Positions 32,170-40,993 of a DNA stretch of 64,000 nt are shown here, in pieces. Origin of the DNA: Bacteroides sp. (lineage in GTDB: Bacteria; Bacteroidota; Bacteroidia; Bacteroidales; Muribaculaceae). The notes beneath the pieces were generated by a model, which saw only the letters and a program-made list of their open reading frames with translations, made no database searches and had not been told where the DNA came from. Each line of letters opens with the position of its first letter. Position 1 is the stretch's first letter. A program made the translations under genes and the position numbers. Where the stretch lies: assembly GCA_014802335.1 (NCBI GenBank), contig JAAVCL010000018.1, forward strand, positions 1 to 64,000. The letters are read 5' to 3'.

Positions 32170-35085
32170 TTAACTCAGGGTTTTCTTGACTTCGACTTCT
32201 TCGTAGGCTTCTATCATGTCGCCTTCGCGGATGTCGTTGTAGCCCTGGACGGAGAGACCGCAGTCGTAGCCGGTCAGCACCTCTTTTACGTCGTCTTTGA
32301 AGCGTTTGAGCGAGCCGAGTTCACCGGTGTAGATTACGATGCCGTCGCGGATTACGCGCACCTTGGCGGCCCGTTTAATTTTGCCGTCACGAACGATTGC
32401 TCCGGCAATTGTGCCGACTTTCGATATCTTATAGGTCTGAAGCACTTCGGCCGTACCGAGAATTTCTTCTTTGATTTCGGGCGAGAGAAGGCCTTCCATC
32501 GCGTCTTTGACTTCTTCAATGGCCTTGTAGATCACAGAGTAGAGTCGGATCTCAACGCCTTCTTTCTCGGCTTCACGGCGCGCGGCTGCCGAGGGACGAA
32601 CCTGGAAGCCGATGATGATAGCATCGGAGGCGGCTGCAAGTGTAACGTCTGATTCGGAAATGGCACCGACACCTTTGTGAAGCACGTTGACCTGGATTTC
32701 GGGAGTGGAGAGTTTCAACAATGAGTCGGACAAGGCTTCAACCGAACCGTCCACGTCGCCCTTGACCACGAGGTTGAGTTCGTGGAAGTCATTGAGGGCA
32801 CGACGGCGACCAAGTTCTTCGAGGCCGACGCGTTTGGTGGTCCGCATGCTCAACTCACGCTGCAATTGTTCGCGTTTTGACGCGATTTCGCGAGCTTCCT
32901 GCTCGGTGGCCATAACGTTGAATGTATCGCCGGCCTGAGGAGCGCCGTTGAGACCAAGTATCAGAACCGGAGTCGCCGGACCGGCCTCCTTGACGCGCTG
33001 GTTACGCTCGTTGAACATGGCCTTTACTTTACCATAGTGAGTTCCGGCCAGAATCACATCTCCCACACGGAGTGTGCCGTTCTGCACAAGCACGGTTGCC
33101 ACGTATCCCCTACCCTTATCGAGCGAGGATTCTATGATTGAACCGATGGCTGCCCTGTTGGGGTTGGCTTTGAGTTCGAGCATTTCGGCTTCGAGAAGCA
33201 CTTTCTCCATCAGTTCTTCGACTCCGATACCTTTCTTGGCCGATATATCCTGCGACTGATATTTACCACCCCAGTCTTCCACGAGATAGTTCATGGCGCC
33301 CAACTGCTCCTTGATCTTGTCGGGGTTTGCAGCCGGCTTATCAATTTTATTGATAGCGAAGACGATAGGCACACCGGCGGCGGATGCGTGATTGATAGCT
33401 TCCACAGTCTGAGGCATCACATCATCATCGGCGGCGACAATAATAATTGCGAGGTCGGTTACTTTGGCACCGCGGGCACGCATCGCCGTGAACGCCTCGT
33501 GACCGGGAGTATCAAGGAAAGTGATGTGGCGGCCATTGGGGAGGGTTACGTTATAAGCACCGATGTGCTGGGTGATACCACCTGCTTCGCCGGCAATTAC
33601 ATTCGCATTTCGGATATAGTCGAGCAGTGAAGTCTTACCGTGGTCAACGTGACCCATCACGGTAACGATGGGGGGACGAGCCTCGAGATCTTCCTCACGG
33701 TCTTCGGGTGTTTCGATTGCTTCGGTAACGTCGGCACTTACGAATTCCGTCTGGAATCCGAATTCTTCAGCCACGATATTGATGGTTTCGGCATCGAGAC
33801 GCTGGTTGATAGAAACCATCACACCAAGGTTCATACAAGTAGCGATAACCTTGTTGACCGGCACATCCATAAGAGATGCAAGGTCGTTGGCTGTAACGAA
33901 TTCGGTGATTTTAAGAATTTTGCTTTCGGCTTCGGCACGCTTGGCATCTTCCAACTCGTGACGACGCATTTCCTCGCGTTTTTCCTTACGGAATTTCACC
34001 GATTTCTTGGTGGTCTTGTTTGTGAGACGCGCCAGAGTTTCTTTTACCTGCTTCTGAACCTCTTCGTTGCTTACTTCGTGCTTTGGAGCAGCCTGATTGT
34101 TGCGACGGTCGTTACGTTTTTTATTATTGCGATCGGAGTTCTGGTCGCGGTTGTCGCGGCGGTCATGACCACCACCTTGGCCGTTTCTGCCTTCACCCTG
34201 CTTGCGGGGACGGTCGGTGCCGAAGCCGGGTTGCTGGGCAGCCTTGTCGATATCGACCTTCTCCTTGCCGATGCGTTTACGTTTTTTACGATCGGCGTTT
34301 TCAGCACGACGCTCGTTTTTGCCTTTCTTTTTGGGGCGAGTGCTCTGATTGAGTGCAGAGAGGTCAATTTTGCCGAGCACTTTGAGTTCGGGGCCCTGGG
34401 GCGCGGAATTGAGACGGAACACGCCATTGCTTTCCGAAGGCTCGCCTGCGGCCTCGGATTTTTCCTCAGTCTGAGCTTTTTCGGCCTTCACCTCGGGCTT
34501 AACCTCGACCTTGGGTTCCGGTTTAGGTTCAGGCTTGGGTTCCGGTTTAGGCTCGGACTTGGGTTCGGGCTTGGGCGCGGGTTTGGGTTCCGGCTTAGGC
34601 TCGGGTTTGGGCTCGGGTTTGGGTTCCGGTTTTGGTTCCGGCTTGGGCTCGGGTTTGGGTTCCGATTTGGGTTCCGGCTTTGGTTCCGGCTTAGGCTCGG
34701 GTTTGGGTTCCGGTTTGGGCTCAGGTTTAGGCTCGGGTTTAGGTTTATTTACGCTGTCAGTAGTAGTCTTAATGCCTGCTCCGGGATTCGAGAGGTCGAT
34801 TGTTCCGAGCACCCTGGGCCCTACCGGGCGTGAGGGTTCGGCTTCTGCAACGTTTTCGGGTTTTTCTTTTTTATCACCGCGACGATTTTTAGAAAATTTT
34901 TCAGCAACCGCCTTGGCGTCTTTGTCTGTGCTGAACTCCCGGGTAAGGAGCACAACCGCATCATCGTCGATGCGGGCATTCGGGCCGCTGCCATCGACTT
35001 CTATATTATTCTTGCGCAGGAATTCAATCGCTGTGTTGACTCCCACATTCAGGTCTTTAGCTATTTTACTGATCTTTGTGCGCAT
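32170..35085 (-). CDS. infB: Translation initiation factor IF-2
   Basis: The 971-residue GTPase places initiator tRNA on the 30S subunit. The N-terminus has the IF2_N module ([20 protein letters not shown]). A linker at about residues 115-195 consists almost wholly of Lys-Pro-Glu-Pro repeats, then basic, Arg/Asn-rich stretches follow. The G domain starts near 470: [11 protein letters not shown] (G1), DTPGHEAF (G3), NKIDKP (G4). Domains II-IV follow to [22 protein letters not shown]. The 12-bp codon periodicity of the linker opens long frames on the opposite strand, which are not genes. It is the third gene of rimP-nusA-infB and ends convergent with folK. Confidence 0.97.
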   Translation of the reverse strand: MRTKISKIAKDLNVGVNTAIEFLRKNNIEVDGSGPNARIDDDAVVLLTREFSTDKDAKAVAEKFSKNRRGDKKEKPENVAEAEPSRPVGPRVLGTIDLSNPGAGIKTTTDSVNKPKPEPKPEPKPEPKPEPKPEPKPEPKSEPKPEPKPEPKPEPKPEPKPEPKPEPKPAPKPEPKSEPKPEPKPEPKPEPKVEVKPEVKAEKAQTEEKSEAAGEPSESNGVFRLNSAPQGPELKVLGKIDLSALNQSTRPKKKGKNERRAENADRKKRKRIGKEKVDIDKAAQQPGFGTDRPRKQGEGRNGQGGGHDRRDNRDQNSDRNNKKRNDRRNNQAAPKHEVSNEEVQKQVKETLARLTNKTTKKSVKFRKEKREEMRRHELEDAKRAEAESKILKITEFVTANDLASLMDVPVNKVIATCMNLGVMVSINQRLDAETINIVAEEFGFQTEFVSADVTEAIETPEDREEDLEARPPIVTVMGHVDHGKTSLLDYIRNANVIAGEAGGITQHIGAYNVTLPNGRHITFLDTPGHEAFTAMRARGAKVTDLAIIIVAADDDVMPQTVEAINHASAAGVPIVFAINKIDKPAANPDKIKEQLGAMNYLVEDWGGKYQSQDISAKKGIGVEELMEKVLLEAEMLELKANPNRAAIGSIIESSLDKGRGYVATVLVQNGTLRVGDVILAGTHYGKVKAMFNERNQRVKEAGPATPVLILGLNGAPQAGDTFNVMATEQEAREIASKREQLQRELSMRTTKRVGLEELGRRRALNDFHELNLVVKGDVDGSVEALSDSLLKLSTPEIQVNVLHKGVGAISESDVTLAAASDAIIIGFQVRPSAAARREAEKEGVEIRLYSVIYKAIEEVKDAMEGLLSPEIKEEILGTAEVLQTYKISKVGTIAGAIVRDGKIKRAAKVRVIRDGIVIYTGELGSLKRFKDDVKEVLTGYDCGLSVQGYNDIREGDMIEAYEEVEVKKTLS

Positions 35086-35184
35086 ATAGTTATTTTAGGT
35101 TTTAGGCCTGAGGCCTCAAGATGGGAAAGAGGATGGTTTCATGAGTTAGAAATAAGGGCTTTAAGGCCGCTGAGCCGTAGATAA

Positions 35185-36432
35185 TTAATCCTCGAATTCG
35201 GCACGGAGCACTTCGAGAACATGTTCTACAGTCTCGTCTTCGAGGTCGGCCTGGTCAATAAGTTCCTTGGGGGCGTTGAGCACCGCCTTTGCCGTGCCAA
35301 GACCGAGGTCCTTGAGAGCTTCGATCACCCAGTCGTCGATTTCATCGCGGAATTCATCGAGATAGATGTCTTCTTCTCCCTCTTCAATGTCGCGGTAAAC
35401 GTCTATTGTATAGCCGGTGAGTTTCTGGGCGAGCGAGATGTTAAGACCACCCTTACCGATTGCAAGACTCACCTCGTCGGGATGAAGAAATACCTCGGCC
35501 TTCTTGTCCTCCTCGTTAAGACGGATTGAAGAAATTTTGGCAGGTGAAAGAGCACGCTGGATGTAAAGTTGCGGGTTGCTGGTATAGGGAATCACATCTA
35601 TGTTCTCGTTGCGAAGTTCGCGCACGATTCCATGGATTCGGCTGCCTTTGACACCGACACAAGCGCCCACCGGGTCGATGCGGTCGTCATAGCTTTCCAC
35701 GGCTATTTTTGCACGTTCACCGGGCTTGCGAGCCACCTGACGGATTATGATGAGGCCGTCGTGAATTTCGGGAACCTCAGTTTCAAAAAGACGGCGCAGG
35801 AAGCGTTCGTCGGTTCGCGAAATGATTACCTTCGGGTTATTGTTGGGATTATCCACACGCTTCACAATGGCGCGCACCATATCGCCTTTGTGGAAGAAAT
35901 CGCCCGGAATCTGCTCATCTTTGGGAAGGATAAGCTCGTTCTGGTCTTCATCGATAAGGAGCATTTCGCGCTTCCATATCTGATGAACTTCGGCAGTGAC
36001 CAATTCACCTTCGATTTCTTTGAATTTGGCATAGACAGCATCTTTCTGAAGATCAAGAATTTTAGACTGCAGCGTCTGGCGAAGATTAAGGATTGCGCGG
36101 CGGCCGAACTTCTCAAAGAATATCTGTTTGGCCACATCCTCGCCCACTTCACATTCGGGGTCTATCTCACGGGCTTCGGAGAGTCCGATCTGCATATCCT
36201 TATTTTCAACTTCTCCGTCGGGAACAACCTGAAGATTCTGATAAATCTCACAGTCACCCTTGTCGGGGTTCATAATCACATCGAAGTTCTCGTCAGAGCC
36301 GAACATCTTGCTCAGCACATTGCGGAATGATTCTTCGAGAACCGATATCATGGTGGTCTTGTCGATGTTCTTCAACTCCTTGAACTCGGCAAACCGATCG
36401 ACCATATTTACTGTCTCTGCTTTTTTAGCCAT
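35185..36432 (-). CDS. nusA: Transcription elongation/termination factor NusA
   Basis: The 415-residue RNA-polymerase-binding factor has an N-terminal domain (MVDRFAEFKELKNIDKTTMISVLEESFRNVL), an S1 domain at about 135-200 (GELVTAEVHQIWKREMLLIDEDQNELILPKDEQIPGDFFHKGD split by loops), and two KH domains (VGACVGVKGSRIHGIVRELRNENIDV; VSLAIGKGGLNISLAQKLTGYTIDV). It lacks the long acidic repeats of E. coli NusA and ends in a short acidic tail, usual for Bacteroidetes. It lies between rimP (138 bp upstream) and infB (99 bp downstream), the conserved bacterial order. NusA is known to regulate its own operon in E. coli. Confidence 0.97.
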   Translation of the reverse strand: MAKKAETVNMVDRFAEFKELKNIDKTTMISVLEESFRNVLSKMFGSDENFDVIMNPDKGDCEIYQNLQVVPDGEVENKDMQIGLSEAREIDPECEVGEDVAKQIFFEKFGRRAILNLRQTLQSKILDLQKDAVYAKFKEIEGELVTAEVHQIWKREMLLIDEDQNELILPKDEQIPGDFFHKGDMVRAIVKRVDNPNNNPKVIISRTDERFLRRLFETEVPEIHDGLIIIRQVARKPGERAKIAVESYDDRIDPVGACVGVKGSRIHGIVRELRNENIDVIPYTSNPQLYIQRALSPAKISSIRLNEEDKKAEVFLHPDEVSLAIGKGGLNISLAQKLTGYTIDVYRDIEEGEEDIYLDEFRDEIDDWVIEALKDLGLGTAKAVLNAPKELIDQADLEDETVEHVLEVLRAEFED

Positions 36433-36571
36433 ATATGTGTTTGATTTTTTCTATTTAGAAATTGAAGTCGTCCAACCGACTCCGGTGAAGGTGTTAAATT
36501 TCCTTACTCATACCCAGAAGAACCGGATTTATATTTCGGCGTCCCGGGTTAAGATTGGCTGTAACCTCCGG

Positions 36572-37033
36572 TTAGAAATCAAAGTGATATTTCACGCTTT
36601 TCACATCACCGAAGGCAAATGTAATATTCTCGTCTACCAACACGGGACGTTTTGCACCCTCGGGTTTAACTTTGGATTGAACCGTAATGGTGAAATTTTC
36701 AGGATTCACCTCGGTGAGAGTGCCGAGAAGTTTGCGACCGTCGGCCGTAAGCACATCTACACGGTCGCCCAAATGTTTCTCGTATTGACCGATAACTTTA
36801 AAGGGCGATGAAAGGCCGGCCGAACCAACTTCGAGTTCATAATCCTCCTCATCGCGAGAGAAAGCCTCTTCGATAGCGCGCGACAATTCCACGCAATAAT
36901 CAATATCCACTCCCTGCGGAGAATCCACTTCAACCTTAATTTCGTTGGAAGCGGTTATAGTAAGATCAACCAGGAAATAATCAGTATCCTTCAGCTGACC
37001 TTCAACGAATTCTTTTACTTCTTTTATATCCAT
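36572..37033 (-). CDS. rimP: Ribosome maturation factor RimP
   Basis: The 153-residue cytosolic protein assists 30S subunit maturation. RimP features are the N-terminal alpha/beta domain (VDLTITASNEIKVEVDSPQGVDIDYCVELSRAIEEAF), the linker motif DYELEVGSAGLSSPFKVIGQYEKHLG, and a C-terminal SH3-like barrel (RVDVLTADGRKLLGTLTEVNPENFTI). It is the first gene of the rimP-nusA-infB operon. A perfect TATCTTTG box at 37194-37201 gives a leader of about 155 nt, which begins with a strong hairpin, a layout compatible with attenuation. Confidence 0.94.
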   Translation of the reverse strand: MDIKEVKEFVEGQLKDTDYFLVDLTITASNEIKVEVDSPQGVDIDYCVELSRAIEEAFSRDEEDYELEVGSAGLSSPFKVIGQYEKHLGDRVDVLTADGRKLLGTLTEVNPENFTITVQSKVKPEGAKRPVLVDENITFAFGDVKSVKYHFDF

Positions 37034-37150
37034 ACTAAATGTTTTGGAAGAGAGATGCCATGTTCACAATAAAGATGCTGTGTATAAGCTCGTACTTTTC
37101 AACCTTCGCCTTTGCAACTTCGGTCTTTGCAACTTTATTGACAAAACATA

Positions 37151-37183
37151 TAAAAGACCGGAGAGGACTCAGGTCCCCTCCGG
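37151..37183 (-). terminator. Leader hairpin/attenuator candidate of the rimP-nusA-infB operon
   Basis: On the minus strand an 11-pair stem (plus positions 37173-37183 with 37158-37168, one G-U pair, 4-nt loop) is followed by TCTTTTA. It starts about 7 nt after the predicted transcription start, so it could terminate the operon's own message or read-through from secDF. Confidence 0.6.
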
Positions 37184-37193
37184 AATGATTATG

Positions 37194-37201
37194 CAAAGAT
37201 A
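37194..37201 (-). promoter_or_regulatory. -7 box of the rimP operon
   Basis: The minus strand reads TATCTTTG, a perfect TAnnTTTG followed by CA. A -33 TTTG is not at the canonical distance (a CAAA on the plus strand lies only 12 bp away). Predicted start is near 37190. Confidence 0.6.
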
Positions 37202-37360
37202 ATAAAATCCCGGCAAAATTCCCAACTCAGGCCCTTTCCGACCGGCACAAAACCGCCGTTATGGCAAAGATTTAATATTTTTTAAGATATTTTAGTAATT
37301 ATCAGACAGAAGTGAGCTTAAATCGCAGCCGCGGTCTGAGGGCTTATCGCCCCCGGGGCT

Positions 37361-37421
37361 ACTCAAATATCTTAGAGGGGTGCCGTTCAATTTGAACGGC
37401 ACCCCTCTAAGATATTTGAGT
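37361..37421. repeat. Perfect 30-bp inverted repeat (61-nt hairpin)
   Basis: Arms 37361-37390 and 37392-37421 are exactly complementary around a single T. It begins ACTCAAATATCTTAG. It lies 20 bp past the secDF stop and 160 bp before the rimP promoter. No T run follows on either strand. It is longer than a normal intrinsic terminator. Confidence 0.9.
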
Positions 37422-37441
37422 TGGGTCTATTTCCTTAATTC

Positions 37442-40408
37442 TTAACGGAAGCGGCGGTTGCCTTCGAGTACGGGCTTGCCGTCGGCATCGGAGGGTCGCT
37501 TGCTGTTGCGCTTGATGATGTTGTAAGCGATGGGAGCGGCGCAATAGAGCGAGCAGAATGTACCTACAACTACACCGAATATCATGGCGAATGTAAATGA
37601 TCTGATGGTGTCACCGCCGAGGAAGAAGATACAGAGAAGCACGAGCAGTGTGGAGAACGAGGTCATCACCGTACGGCTGAGTGTCTGGTTGAGTGATTTG
37701 TTGAAAGTCACAAAACGATCTTCTTTGGGGAATTCTTTCATCATTTCACGCACACGGTCGAATACAACCACGGTATCGTTGATCTGGTAACCGATGATCG
37801 TGAGGACTGCGGCGATAAATGATTGGTCGATTTCCATTGAGAATGGGAGGAAGCCCCAGCAGATTGAGTAGAAACCAACGATGAGGAACGCTGTGAGTGC
37901 AACTGCGCAAAGCGCACCGACCGAGAATGCAATGTTGCGGAAGCGGAGCAGGATGTAAAGGAACATACAGAGCAGAGCGATTCCGACAGCCCAGTAGGCA
38001 TCACGCTTCATGTCATCTGCCACCGAGGGACCAACTTTCTGGATCGAAATGATACCATGGCTTTCATCGGCAACGGTGAAGGCGTTTTTATCCATCATCT
38101 TGCCGTTGGTGGTGAGTTCATCGGCCAGACCTTGATAAAGAAGGTCGGTGATTTCGTTTTCGATACCTTCAGACTCGTCGCTTATCTTATAGCTGGTGGA
38201 TATACGCAGTTTTGAAGGATTGTCGATAGTGATTACCTGAACTGACACAGTGGGGTCGTTGGCTTTTTCCTGAAGCAGAGTAGTGAGTTTCTGCTGCACA
38301 GCCTCGCGGTCAACATCCTTTTCGAACTGAACCACATAGTTTCGACCACCAGAGAAGTCGATACCCTGGTTCATACCGCGGATTGCGAGAGAAGCAATAC
38401 CGATAACGATAAGAGCCACCCACACAGCCGAAGCGGCTTTCCACTGGCCGAGGAAGTTGATTTTGGGGTTGGTAAGGAAGTTGCGGCTCACACCTGTTGT
38501 GAAAGTCATGCCTGCATTGCGACCATTTTTGGTGATGAGGTCAAATGCGATGCGGGTAAGGAACACAGCGGTGAAGAATGAGCAGACGATACCGATGATA
38601 AGGGTTGTTGCGAAACCTTTGATAGGACCTGATCCGAAAATCAGAAGGATCACACCGGTGATTACAGATGTAAGGTTCGAGTCGAAGATTGCAGAGAATG
38701 CGTTGCTGTAACCTTCAGAGATGGCCTGGCGCAACTTCTTGCCCGATTTGAGTTCCTCTTTGGTGCGTTCGAAGATAAGAACGTTAGCATCGACAGCCAT
38801 ACCGAGCGCGAGCACGATACCTGCGATACCTGAAAGAGTAAGCACGGCCTGGAGAGAAGCGAGGATACCGAGTGTGAAGTAGAGGTTAAGAATCAGACCC
38901 ACGTTTGCCACGAGACCGGGAATCCAGCCGTAGTAAACAATCATGAGCACCATCAGAAGGAAGATCGCAACGATGAATGACACGAAGCCCATCTGGATAG
39001 CTTCGGCACCAAGGCTGGGGCCGATAACGTTGTTGCTCACCACGTCAACACGAGCCGACATTTTACCCGACTTAAGCACATTTGCAAGGTCGTTGGCTTC
39101 TTCGGGTGTGAAATTACCGGTAATCTGCGAGCTACCGCCGGTGATTTCGTTATTTACATTCGGGAATGAATATACATTGTCATCAAGCACGATGGCGATT
39201 GAACGGCCGATATTGTTACGGGTAATGGTTGCCCATTCCTGTGCACCGCGGTCGGTCATCTTCATGTTCACCATCTGGCCCTGCAGGTTGTCGTATTCAG
39301 AAGAAGCCGAAGTTACGGCATCACCTTCGAGAGCTGCATCACCCTTGAGGGCAATAAGTTCCCAGTAAGCATCCGTAAGATTTTCGCCGTTAGCTTTTTT
39401 GAGGACTTTACCCTGAGCGTCGGTGCGGGGGAATTCGGCAGGCTTAACGCTCCATGCGAGAGTAAGGTCGGAAGGCAGGAGACGCTTGGCGAGGTCAGAC
39501 TTCATCACCGAGTCAACGAGCGCCTTGTTGGCCGGAGTAACCATACCGACGATTGGGCTACCCGAGCGCTGAGCGCCACCAAGCAGGGCAATCACGTTAA
39601 GGTGATTCACGGAATCCTGAGCGGCATATTGAGCAGCGAAGTTCTGGAGGTCGCTTGCAATTTCGTTATAGTTGTAAACTTCGAAGAACTCAAGGTTTGC
39701 GCTCGACTTCAGAAGGTCGGTTACACGTTCAGGTTCTTTCACACCGGGGAGTTCGAGAAGAATCTGGCCTTTCTTATCCTGGAGTTTCTGGATGTTGGGG
39801 GCCACAACACCGAATTGGTCGATACGGGTGCGGAAGATATTGAAAGCTGCATCCACCTGACTGTCTACCTGCTTGTTGAGGGCTTCGGTGACTTCAGCAT
39901 TAGAAGCGTTGCTTTTGAGCTGGCCGAGGAATTCACCTTCACGGATGAAAAGGCCCGACATGGCACCCTGGGGGATATAAGAAGCCACGCGGTTGATGAA
40001 ATCGGCATCGCCCGACTTAGCACCGTTATCCTGAGCCTTTTTGATGGCGGCGTTGATTTGTGCGAGCTGGGCATCGCCCGAAGCATATTGGCGGAGCATA
40101 TCCGGCACTGAAACTTCAAGCACCACGTTCATACCACCCTTAAGGTCGAGGCCGAGACCGACCTCCATCTTGCGCACCTGGTTGTAGGTGTAGCCAAGGT
40201 AGACTTTTTCCTTGTCGATTGAGTCATTGAAAAGCTTCAGACTCTGTTTGTAAGCATCATTGGTCTCATCGGTGGTATTTGACATTTTGGCGGCGAAAGC
40301 TTTCGCTTCATCCTCATAGTGCGCGGTGACAAACGAGAATGAAATGTAGAAGCCGCAAATCAAAACCAAGAGGATAGCAATGGTGCTGATAAACCCTTTG
40401 TTCTGCAT
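37442..40408 (-). CDS. secDF: SecDF fusion protein-export subunit
   Basis: The 988-residue inner-membrane protein fuses SecD and SecF, which use the proton motive force to complete Sec export. SecD covers about residues 1-620: one N-terminal helix, LGLDLKGGMNVVLEV, a large periplasmic domain, then five helices with GMAVDANVLIFERTKEEL. SecF covers about 640-988: GIDFSGGRNYVVQF and QINDTVVVFDRVREMM. The fusion is standard in Bacteroidetes. A TATATTTG box lies at 40549-40556. A perfect 61-nt hairpin follows the stop. Its neighbours rimP-nusA-infB are probably separate units. Confidence 0.97.
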   Translation of the reverse strand: MQNKGFISTIAILLVLICGFYISFSFVTAHYEDEAKAFAAKMSNTTDETNDAYKQSLKLFNDSIDKEKVYLGYTYNQVRKMEVGLGLDLKGGMNVVLEVSVPDMLRQYASGDAQLAQINAAIKKAQDNGAKSGDADFINRVASYIPQGAMSGLFIREGEFLGQLKSNASNAEVTEALNKQVDSQVDAAFNIFRTRIDQFGVVAPNIQKLQDKKGQILLELPGVKEPERVTDLLKSSANLEFFEVYNYNEIASDLQNFAAQYAAQDSVNHLNVIALLGGAQRSGSPIVGMVTPANKALVDSVMKSDLAKRLLPSDLTLAWSVKPAEFPRTDAQGKVLKKANGENLTDAYWELIALKGDAALEGDAVTSASSEYDNLQGQMVNMKMTDRGAQEWATITRNNIGRSIAIVLDDNVYSFPNVNNEITGGSSQITGNFTPEEANDLANVLKSGKMSARVDVVSNNVIGPSLGAEAIQMGFVSFIVAIFLLMVLMIVYYGWIPGLVANVGLILNLYFTLGILASLQAVLTLSGIAGIVLALGMAVDANVLIFERTKEELKSGKKLRQAISEGYSNAFSAIFDSNLTSVITGVILLIFGSGPIKGFATTLIIGIVCSFFTAVFLTRIAFDLITKNGRNAGMTFTTGVSRNFLTNPKINFLGQWKAASAVWVALIVIGIASLAIRGMNQGIDFSGGRNYVVQFEKDVDREAVQQKLTTLLQEKANDPTVSVQVITIDNPSKLRISTSYKISDESEGIENEITDLLYQGLADELTTNGKMMDKNAFTVADESHGIISIQKVGPSVADDMKRDAYWAVGIALLCMFLYILLRFRNIAFSVGALCAVALTAFLIVGFYSICWGFLPFSMEIDQSFIAAVLTIIGYQINDTVVVFDRVREMMKEFPKEDRFVTFNKSLNQTLSRTVMTSFSTLLVLLCIFFLGGDTIRSFTFAMIFGVVVGTFCSLYCAAPIAYNIIKRNSKRPSDADGKPVLEGNRRFR

Positions 40409-40548
40409 TGTTCTGTTGTTGTTATTTTTTATTTATTTGATTTAAAGGTTTGCGCGAAAGAAGTTCCGCCCAATGTCGGCATCCGGCCGGCGTGTATTTA
40501 CAACAGCCGAAGCCGCCTCGAAACGGGGCGGTATAATCTTTCAGCTTG

Positions 40549-40556
40549 CAAATATA
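40549..40556 (-). promoter_or_regulatory. Candidate -7 box of secDF
   Basis: The minus strand reads TATATTTG, a perfect TAnnTTTG, 140 bp before the secDF ATG. Upstream, a near-TTTG (plus CAAT 40579-40582) lies 22 bp away. Confidence 0.5.
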
Positions 40557-40669
40557 CCTCTTTTTTTTGAAGTATCGGCAATTAAGCAGTATTTTTTTAC
40601 TAATTTTAGGCTCCGTTACCTAAAAAGTGTTAACAAAACGCGGAGTGTCTGATTTTGAGTGTGTTTGTC

Positions 40670-40797
40670 CGGCCGCGGCACGCCACGTCAATAAATTCAC
40701 CCCGCAACGAATCGGAAGCGGCAAATCAATACACTCACCCCGACAACGAATGGGAGCGGCAAATGTAGGGACGTCCCGACTTGTCCGGTAATGGGAC
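40670..40797. repeat. REP-like module, copy 4, with a 32-bp direct duplication
   Basis: A degenerate palindrome around 40670-40689 (GCGGCACGCCACGTC) is followed by two copies of a 32-bp unit containing CACCCCG and GGCAAAT at 40695-40726 and 40733-40764. Then come TGTAGGGACGTC and the 15-mer GTCCGGTAATGGGAC at 40783-40797. This fills most of the 585-bp secDF/lipoprotein intergenic space; I see no gene in it. Confidence 0.75.
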
Positions 40798-40909
40798 GAT
40801 GTGTGTGGCAAGCAATCTTATTCTTCCCAATTCAACATATATTCAAAAATACCGCGATAATTAATCTTAGGTAATTTCCAAGGGAGTCTTATGATTAAAG
40901 GTGTTCTTT

Positions 40910-40940
40910 TTTGTGATTCGGATATTTATCTCTATTTTTG
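40910..40940 (+). promoter_or_regulatory. Promoter of the Ig-like lipoprotein gene
   Basis: TTTG 40910-40913 and TATTTTTG 40933-40940, 19 bp apart, match the Bacteroidetes consensus. The predicted leader is about 50 nt before the ATG at 40994. Confidence 0.75.
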
Positions 40941-40993
40941 TGTAAAATTCCGGATTTGGGGTATTATATCCGAGAAAAGTCTTCATTAAATTT

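Noticed and set aside
33640-34833. 397-codon plus-strand open frame opposite infB
   Set aside because: It is antisense to the IF-2 linker and arises from the 12-bp Lys-Pro-Glu-Pro codon repeats; its Phe/Gly/Leu repeats mirror that pattern.
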